Made by a program: the position numbers and the translations under genes. DNA of 64,000 nt from contig JAJDUK010000024.1 of NCBI GenBank assembly GCA_022826665.1, forward strand, positions 1 through 64,000, in the 5' to 3' direction. Under the pieces are notes generated by a model. It was not told where the DNA came from, searched no databases, and saw only the letters and a program-made list of their open reading frames with translations. This stretch comes from Alphaproteobacteria bacterium (GTDB taxonomy: Bacteria > Pseudomonadota > Alphaproteobacteria > UBA828). Positions 62,963 through 64,000 of this stretch are shown here, piece by piece; positions within the stretch are counted from its first letter, which is position 1; each line of letters starts with the position of its first letter.

Positions 62963-64000
62963 GTGCTGCAACTCGGGCTCGTGCTCGGCTATTCGGGCCG
63001 GAACTTCGCCATCGACATCGACCTGATCCGCGAGGCGGAGACTCTCGGCTACCAGTCGATCTGGACTTCCGAAGCCTATGGCTCGGACGCGGTGACTCCG
63101 GCCGCCTGGATCCTGGCCCAGACCGAGCGAATGACGGTGGGCACCGCGCTCATGCAGATGCCGGCGCGCACGCCCGCCTGCGCCGCCATGACCGCGATGA
63201 CCCTACAGGCGCTCTCGGGCGGCCGCTTCGTCCTCGGCGTCGGGCCGTCCGGGCCGCAGGTGATCGAGGGCTGGCACGGAGTCCCCTACGGCAAGCCCCA
63301 CGAGCGGCTGCGGGAATACGTCTCGATCGTGCGCCGCATCGTCGCGCGAGAGGAGCCGGTCGTCCACGAAGGCATGCACTACGCCATGCCCTATCGCGGC
63401 CCGAATTCCACCGGGCTCGGCAAGCCGCTGAAGAGCATCATCCACGCCAGCCATCCGCTGCCGATCTACACCGGCTCGGTCTCGCCTGCGGGGCTTCGGC
63501 TGGCAGGGGAGATCACCGACGGCCTGTTCCCGCTCTTCATGATGCCGGAGCGCGCCCACGTCTATCGCGAGCCGCTGGTCGAGGGCTTCCGCCGGGGCGG
63601 CCACGGTGAGCGGCGGGAGGGCTTCGCCATCGCCCCCTTCGTCAACGTGAAGATCGACGACGACCACGCCCGCGCCCTGCTCGCGGTCAAGCAATCGCTC
63701 GCGCTCTACGTAGGCGGCATGGGCGCAAAGGGCCGCAACTTCTACAACGACTATGCGCGCCGGCTCGGCTTCGGCGAGGCCGCCGAAATCATCCAGGACC
63801 GCTTCCTCTCCGGCGACAAGCAGGGCGCGGTGGAGGCAGTCCCCGACGAGTTCGCGGACGGCATCGCCCTGGTCGGGCCGAAGGCGCACATTCGGGAGCG
63901 CCTCGCGGCATGGAAGCAGGCGGAGGCCGAGGGCTCGGTGACGGCGCTTCTGCTCGCCGGCGCCGGGCGAGACGAAATCCGCTTCCTCGCCGAGGAGCTG
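62963..64000 (+). CDS. luciferase-like (LLM class) flavin oxidoreductase (3' partial)
   Basis: 346 residues are visible; the frame runs to the window end without a stop. It begins with a GTG after AGGAGAAG, giving LQLGLVLGYSGRNFAIDIDLI. Typical LLM segments are YQSIWTSEAYGSDAVTPAAW, GRFVLGVGPSGPQVIEGWHG and PLPIYTGSVSPAGLRLAGEI. Family members use F420 or FMN. The size suggests only a few residues are missing. It is divergent from the PotD-like gene. A ring-oxidising role beside the nitrogen-compound genes is possible but unproven. Confidence 0.88.
   Translation, partial: MLQLGLVLGYSGRNFAIDIDLIREAETLGYQSIWTSEAYGSDAVTPAAWILAQTERMTVGTALMQMPARTPACAAMTAMTLQALSGGRFVLGVGPSGPQVIEGWHGVPYGKPHERLREYVSIVRRIVAREEPVVHEGMHYAMPYRGPNSTGLGKPLKSIIHASHPLPIYTGSVSPAGLRLAGEITDGLFPLFMMPERAHVYREPLVEGFRRGGHGERREGFAIAPFVNVKIDDDHARALLAVKQSLALYVGGMGAKGRNFYNDYARRLGFGEAAEIIQDRFLSGDKQGAVEAVPDEFADGIALVGPKAHIRERLAAWKQAEAEGSVTALLLAGAGRDEIRFLAEEL

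Overview
The window is GC-rich, densely packed bacterial chromosome. It carries a ribF-ileS-lspA-(DUF3035 lipoprotein)-pgi-mutL run plus ctaA, ispG and a two-domain glnE. Together with the short Pgi and the many periplasmic binding proteins and amide-hydrolase families, this points to an alphaproteobacterium, probably a free-living or host-associated Rhodospirillales-like heterotroph. The order is an inference, because no rRNA or single diagnostic marker is present.

Layout. 1-2.0 kb: the tail of a polyamine-type binding protein and a TumA/TumE-type toxin-antitoxin pair. 2.0-11.4 kb: a fused 2-oxoacid dehydrogenase E1, divergent from a catabolic operon. That operon has two tandem carboxyltransferase (PxpB-PxpC) pairs, a tartrate-dehydratase-like enolase-superfamily enzyme, a BKACE (beta-keto acid cleavage) enzyme and a PhyH-type dioxygenase. 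11.4-17.8 kb: a cytochrome c', a HyuA/HyuB/zinc-protein set, a VapC-type TA pair and an isochorismatase-like hydrolase. 17.8-20.5 kb: a BglII-like restriction-modification pair and a TbpB-like surface lipoprotein. 20.7-26.2 kb: two tandem HpcH/HpaI aldolases, two tandem solute-binding proteins and an outer-membrane barrel. 26.2-35.0 kb: the housekeeping run, ending with an OsmC protein. 35.0-39.8 kb: a complete Liv-type ABC operon. 39.9-50.0 kb: HAD phosphatase, YeeE-type sulfur transporter, TVP38 protein, ctaA, ispG, a Doc-type TA pair, an alpha/beta hydrolase and glnE. 50.0-54.3 kb: dadA, a biotin carrier, a third PxpC, a class IV aminotransferase and an RDD protein with a structured leader. 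54.3-62.9 kb: a PotABCD-like operon interrupted by a VapBC module, with deaminase, ureohydrolase, creatininase-family and amidohydrolase genes. The window ends in a luciferase-like oxidoreductase.

How it works together. Most accessory genes import small nitrogenous or acidic organics (polyamine-like compounds, amino acids, sugars or acids) and open amide, lactam, guanidine or hydroxy-acid substrates. Paralogue pairs recur (PxpBC, HpcH, solute-binding protein), which suggests local duplication followed by substrate divergence. Four toxin-antitoxin modules and one restriction-modification pair are scattered between the metabolic blocks.

The points most worth a second look are a Doc toxin with no standard start codon, a GlnE whose C-terminal active site has lost an aspartate, a promoter plus near-perfect Shine-Dalgarno plus 24-codon leader ORF upstream of the RDD gene, and the duplicated carboxyltransferase pairs without PxpA or biotin carboxylase.
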